Shown here: in pieces, positions 5,758 through 8,577 of the stretch | Position numbering within the stretch: the stretch's first letter is position 1 | How the letters are laid out: every line of letters starts with the position of its first letter | NCBI GenBank assembly: GCA_946410365.1 | Contig: CAMKAA010000026.1 | Coordinates: 1 to 8,577 of the forward strand | Origin: an uncultured Lachnospiraceae bacterium | GTDB taxonomy: Bacteria; Bacillota_A; Clostridia; Lachnospirales; Lachnospiraceae | Direction of reading: 5' to 3' | DNA: 8,577 nt | Program-made: the position numbers and the translations under genes | The notes under the pieces: generated by a model | The model's database searches: none | Seen by the model: the letters and a program-made list of their open reading frames with translations, nothing else | Told to the model about the DNA's origin: nothing

Positions 5758-5955
5758 CTAACATTTGCCGCTTCCGGCCGCGGAAATGATTGAGTTACTG
5801 TCGCTGCTGATTTTCTGAAACACCTTCTTAACCAGGTCGTTGAGCTGTTTTTTGAATATGATCACCAGTCCTATCAGGACCACAATGATAAGTATGATCT
5901 CGACAGTTCCCATGCCTGCTTCATCTCTTATAAAATCTCTCGCTGTCTCTCTCAT
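5758..5955 (-). CDS. flp: Flp pilin (Flp1-type type IVb pilin)
   Basis: This 65-aa protein is the expected major pilus subunit. The leader RETARDFIRDEAG ends at Gly14; the mature protein begins MGTVEIILIIVVLIGL, with Glu19 at +5. After the hydrophobic segment (to about residue 34) comes a short amphipathic basic helix (KKQLNDLVKKVFQKI) and a Ser/Gly-rich tail. Mature length would be 51 aa, usual for Flp pilins. The protein ends in a single terminal Cys (GSGKC), which is notable. The start is ATG at 5955 with AAAGGAG 5 bases upstream, the best ribosome binding site in the operon, as expected for the most abundant product. It lies 28 bases after tadC and 7 before the DUF5702-like gene. Confidence 0.93.
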   Translation of the reverse strand: MRETARDFIRDEAGMGTVEIILIIVVLIGLVIIFKKQLNDLVKKVFQKISSDSNSIISAAGSGKC

Positions 5956-5983
5956 CTTTTCTCCTTTCCTTTGTGTTTACTCT

Positions 5984-7477
5984 TCACGCTGCAAAACTGT
6001 AATAGGCAGGAATTATAATGATCAGCATTGTGATGGCAAGCATCATGATCATCGGCAGAAGCAGTTTCGTCTCCGCCTCCTCTCCCAGCTTTCTTGCTGT
6101 GTTCTGCCTTTCTTCAAAGGATGCCTTCGCCTCCTGCTGCATTACAGACAGAAGTTCCTGATTTCCCTTCTTGAGATTCTGAGCCAAAATAGCGCACAGC
6201 CTTGTATACTGCCTGGATCTGCATCGCTGCCCGAAATCCGCGTATGCTTCCGCTTCCGGGACTCCGCTCGCCAGCTCTCTGCACACCAGCAGGATCTCCT
6301 CGTATGCGCTCTGCTCCCTCATCCCTTCTTCCCTTTTCCTTGTGTATTCCTCACCGAGTCTGATAAATGTGCTGCGGACACTCAGTCCGGCTCCGAGATA
6401 GAGTACGAATTTACTGATGATCTGAGGGTAGTCCAGCATCATCTGCCGCTCCCTCTGTACTACTCTCTCGTGAAGCCTGCTTCCCATGACTGCAGCTGCC
6501 AGAAAGGCAACGATTCCCGAAAACACCAGCATCGCCATGCCCGTCCCCGCCGGTTTCTCCTCCCAGTAAAGAGAGTTCTCATCCATTTCATAGGGAAGCG
6601 GCAATTCTGTTTCTGATACACTCAGCTCGTCCGCGCTCTGTATCGCCTCTTTGATCCTGAGAGACAGCGCATCTTCGGGCGACAGTTCCGGTCCGTACAC
6701 TGTGACGGGATACTCCCTTGCCCACCGAAGTCCGTCCGTAATTCCATTGTCATAACTGAGGATCGCCGTCAGCGTCACCTCACTGCTCTCTCCCTCCCCC
6801 ATCCCCGAATTCCCGACCGATCCGTCCGCATCGACGAGCGCATAACTGCTGCTCTCCCAGGATATCGAAAAAGGATACCCTTCGACCGTTCCGGGCAGGT
6901 CCAATGGCTTCGTCACCCGCCCAAGGCTCTCATTCTCTCCCAGAATCCTCTCGGGCAATAGTGCGAATACTTCCTCGGCCATGGTCCGCGCCTGATTTTC
7001 ACTGAATTTTCTCGAACGGACTTCCAGCCTGTAGTCTCCCTGATGGACCCTCATAACATCCCCGTCTTCCGCCTCCTGTACAACGTAAGCTTCCAGTTCA
7101 GTGTTCCGGTCTTCCCCGCCTATTTCTTCCCTCATCAGTCCCCCGTCCCTGAGGAGCATATTTCCCTCAGCGGCGGCATAACCCGCAACAGCGAGGATAT
7201 CCCCTGCCAGGAAGATCAGAAGTGCAAGCCTGATCCTCCCTGTGCAGAACCTCTTCTCCTCTCCCTGCAGTCTTCCGTAGGGATACAGGAGTGACAGGTC
7301 TCTTCGGACTCCGCTCTCCTGAAAAAGGCCTCCCCTCCCAATCTTTTGCCCCCATGCCCTCCCTCTCTCGTAGAGATATTCCGCTATTCTCCCGATCCCT
7401 TTTCCCTCGCTGCCTCTTGAGATAAACCAAAGCACCAGATAAACCGCCAGGATCAGTCCGTAGATATAGATTTCCAT
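5984..7477 (-). CDS. tadC: TadC platform protein with large external insert
   Basis: This 497-aa protein is a type II secretion F-like platform protein, much longer than common TadC (about 300 aa). Hydrophobic segments lie at about 3-20, 82-103, 311-331 and 471-490. The conserved cytoplasmic F domain is about 340-470, with MMLDYPQIISKFVLYLGAG, typical of TadC, and the final membrane segment after TKLLLPMIMMLAITML. The loop between segments 2 and 3 (about 104-310) should lie outside the cell and holds the extra sequence; its second half (about 190-262) looks like a bacterial Ig-like domain. With TadB it forms the inner membrane platform driven by the CpaF ATPase. The start is ATG at 7477 after GGAAGGGAG. 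It follows tadB by 45 bases. Confidence 0.9.
   Translation of the reverse strand: MEIYIYGLILAVYLVLWFISRGSEGKGIGRIAEYLYERGRAWGQKIGRGGLFQESGVRRDLSLLYPYGRLQGEEKRFCTGRIRLALLIFLAGDILAVAGYAAAEGNMLLRDGGLMREEIGGEDRNTELEAYVVQEAEDGDVMRVHQGDYRLEVRSRKFSENQARTMAEEVFALLPERILGENESLGRVTKPLDLPGTVEGYPFSISWESSSYALVDADGSVGNSGMGEGESSEVTLTAILSYDNGITDGLRWAREYPVTVYGPELSPEDALSLRIKEAIQSADELSVSETELPLPYEMDENSLYWEEKPAGTGMAMLVFSGIVAFLAAAVMGSRLHERVVQRERQMMLDYPQIISKFVLYLGAGLSVRSTFIRLGEEYTRKREEGMREQSAYEEILLVCRELASGVPEAEAYADFGQRCRSRQYTRLCAILAQNLKKGNQELLSVMQQEAKASFEERQNTARKLGEEAETKLLLPMIMMLAITMLIIIIPAYYSFAA
6692..6910 (-). other. Ig-like domain inside the external loop of TadC
   Basis: Residues 190-262 of the TadC protein read KPLDLPGTVEGYPFSISWES, then DADGSV, then SEVTLTAILSYDNG and finally YPVTVYG. 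The order 'Leu-Pro, I-x-W-x-S-S, D-x-D-G-x-V, V-T-L-T-A, V-T-V' is the pattern I associate with degenerate bacterial Ig-like (aBig/Big) domains on surface proteins. Predicted topology puts it outside the membrane. The preceding part (about 125-190) is a separate alpha/beta-like stretch that I do not recognise. Confidence 0.55.
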
Positions 7478-7490
7478 CTCTTCTCCCTTC

Positions 7491-7506
7491 CGGCGCCTTC
7501 ACGCCG
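7491..7506 (-). promoter_or_regulatory. Small GC hairpin before the tadC RBS
   Basis: In the tadB-tadC gap, CGGCG (7506-7502) and CGCCG (7495-7491) form a 5-bp all-GC stem around a 6-base loop, directly before the GGAAGGGAG ribosome binding site. There is no U tract, so it is not a terminator. It might tune translation or mark an RNA processing point. The stem is short enough to be chance. Confidence 0.25.
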
Positions 7507-7522
7507 CTCTATCCGCTTTTCT

Positions 7523-8311
7523 TTACAGTGTCACCGATAAAATCTTCTCCGACAGAGCAAGCGCACACAGATAGGCTCCCAGACAGAGCGTCATAAACGC
7601 GATCCCCTCCGGATTGTGGTAAAGCACATCGAAAAAGCCCGGAGACGTCATCCCGATATAAAAGATGATCATAAAAGGCGTAACATCCATGATCCGCTGC
7701 TCAAGCCGCCGGCTGCCCAGCATGATGCTGATCTCATTTTCCACATCAATCCTCTCTTCGATCAGGGACGCCGTACGCGACAGGATCTCCGTCATATTGC
7801 CTCCGCCGCGCTTCGCGATCCTGAACACCTCCGCAAATTCCCTGATTTCCTCTGTTCCGGCTCTCCCCGCAAAATCGTCCAGCAGCTTCTCCAAAGGGAT
7901 CCGGTTATCCAGCCCCCCGACCAGCAGGGTGAGTTCCCGCGTGATCGGAGCGTATTCCCCGTATTCATACACCATCTCTCTATAGCCTTCCCGAAAGGCA
8001 TTCTCCGGAGAATCCCCTGACCTGAGCGCATTGTTCACACTGTCCAGAAGTTCCCTGAATTGTTCCGACAGGATCCTTTTCTTCTTCTCGCGCTCTCCCT
8101 TCAGCCTGTATATACAGTAGGGGATTGCTAAAGGAGAGAGGACGACAGCGGCGATCCCGGACTGATAAAACAGCCATGCGGCAGCAGCTGCCATTGCTGC
8201 TCCCTCCGCGAGATAAAGGAGCGCCCGCTCAGATATCAATTCCCGCCATTTCAAACTTAAACCTGTGAATGATCTCGTTTTCTTTCTTCCAGACACCGAC
8301 GATCTTCCCAT
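7523..8311 (-). CDS. tadB: TadB platform protein
   Basis: This protein of up to 262 aa is a type II secretion F-domain membrane protein of the TadB type. Hydrophobic segments lie at about 33-48, 51-68, 211-227 and 236-255. The cytoplasmic F domain between them (about 80-205) carries typical TadB features: EQFRELLDSVNNALRSGDSP, FAEVFRIAKRGGGNMTEIL and EISIMLGSRRLEQRIMD. It pairs with TadC as the inner membrane platform. The start is uncertain. ATG at 8311 has GGGGGAGGAGA just before it and would overlap cpaF by 83 bases; GTG at 8296 is also in frame. An ATG at residue 40 (8194) has a good GGAGG site, but would cut into the first membrane segment, so it is less likely. The stop is TAA. Confidence 0.9.
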   Translation of the reverse strand: MGRSSVSGRKKTRSFTGLSLKWRELISERALLYLAEGAAMAAAAAWLFYQSGIAAVVLSPLAIPYCIYRLKGEREKKKRILSEQFRELLDSVNNALRSGDSPENAFREGYREMVYEYGEYAPITRELTLLVGGLDNRIPLEKLLDDFAGRAGTEEIREFAEVFRIAKRGGGNMTEILSRTASLIEERIDVENEISIMLGSRRLEQRIMDVTPFMIIFYIGMTSPGFFDVLYHNPEGIAFMTLCLGAYLCALALSEKILSVTL

Positions 8312-8577
8312 TCTCCTCCCCCGTCTCTGAAAATCTGTACAAAGTAGACAGATTGATCTGCCCGTTTTCTATCCCCATAACCTCAGCCACCTCCAGGAGC
8401 TTCCGGCTCCTGTCCCGAAGTCTGCCGAGGTGGACGATGATATCAATGCCGGCGGCCAGCTGCCCTCTGATCGCCGGGATCGGCAGTTCCATCCCCATCA
8501 GGATCATTGTCTCCAGCCTCGCGAGCATGTCCCGCGCGCTGTTGGCGTGACCTGTGCTCATACTTCCGTCGTGCCCC
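8229..8577 (-). CDS. cpaF: CpaF/TadA pilus assembly ATPase, C-terminal part
   Basis: Only the last 115 residues are present; the gene runs off the right edge. The visible part opens with GHDGSMSTGHANSARDMLAR, the conserved stretch with histidines that follows Walker B in CpaF/TadA ATPases of the type II/IV secretion superfamily. LETMILMGMELPIPAIRGQL and the strand GIDIIVHLGRLRDRSRKLLE (a usual CpaF feature) follow. The Walker A and B motifs lie outside the window. This hexameric cytoplasmic ATPase powers Flp pilus assembly through TadB and TadC. The stop TGA at 8231-8229 lies inside the 5' end of tadB, so the two genes are probably translationally coupled. Confidence 0.95.
   Translation of the reverse strand, partial: GHDGSMSTGHANSARDMLARLETMILMGMELPIPAIRGQLAAGIDIIVHLGRLRDRSRKLLEVAEVMGIENGQINLSTLYRFSETGEENGKIVGVWKKENEIIHRFKFEMAGIDI

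Noticed and set aside
5840..6616. 258-codon plus-strand open frame opposite flp and tadC
   Set aside because: Antisense shadow; both genes beneath it have clear family motifs and ribosome binding sites.

Overview
The window looks like chromosomal DNA of a Gram-positive anaerobe of the class Clostridia, most likely Lachnospiraceae or a close relative. This rests on remembered family resemblance, not a search: a short Flp1-type pilin, a DUF5702-like protein, an FHA protein with a DUF6382-like N-terminus, AGGAGG ribosome binding sites, sigma-A promoters and a tRNA gene without an encoded CCA. All genes read leftward (minus strand). No mobile element, CRISPR array or rRNA was seen.

Right and middle part (932-8577): the 3' portion of a Tad (tight adherence, type IVb/Flp) pilus operon. 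In transcription order it holds the C-terminal end of the CpaF/TadA ATPase (cut by the window edge), platform proteins TadB and TadC, the Flp pilin, a large DUF5702-like pseudopilin, a TadE-type pseudopilin with an unusual Cys/His-rich C-terminus, a small A24 prepilin peptidase (TadV/CpaA), a second short TadE-like pseudopilin, and a membrane FHA protein. Gaps are 7-61 bases, and tadB overlaps cpaF, so this is almost certainly one transcript. The ATPase drives the TadB/TadC platform, TadV cleaves the Gly/hydrophobic leaders, and Flp plus the pseudopilins leave the membrane to form the pilus. The FHA protein probably links assembly to Thr phosphorylation. The early genes (cpaB, cpaE/tadZ and the cpaF 5' end) would lie beyond the right edge.

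Left part (1-931): a HIT-family nucleotide hydrolase/transferase gene with a TTG start and its own extended -10 promoter. After its stop come two interleaved perfect inverted repeats that can fold as an H-type pseudoknot. Next is tRNA-Ser(GCU) with a textbook consensus promoter, a hairpin at the very start of its leader, and an intrinsic terminator. A further promoter (53-81) fires out of the left edge.

The points most worth a second look are the tandem Cys/His modules on the TadE protein, the Ig-like insertion in the external loop of TadC, the Tyr-for-Glu change at +5 in the DUF5702 pseudopilin, and the pseudoknot after the HIT gene. The Tad locus itself is a known type of system; I do not claim it as new.
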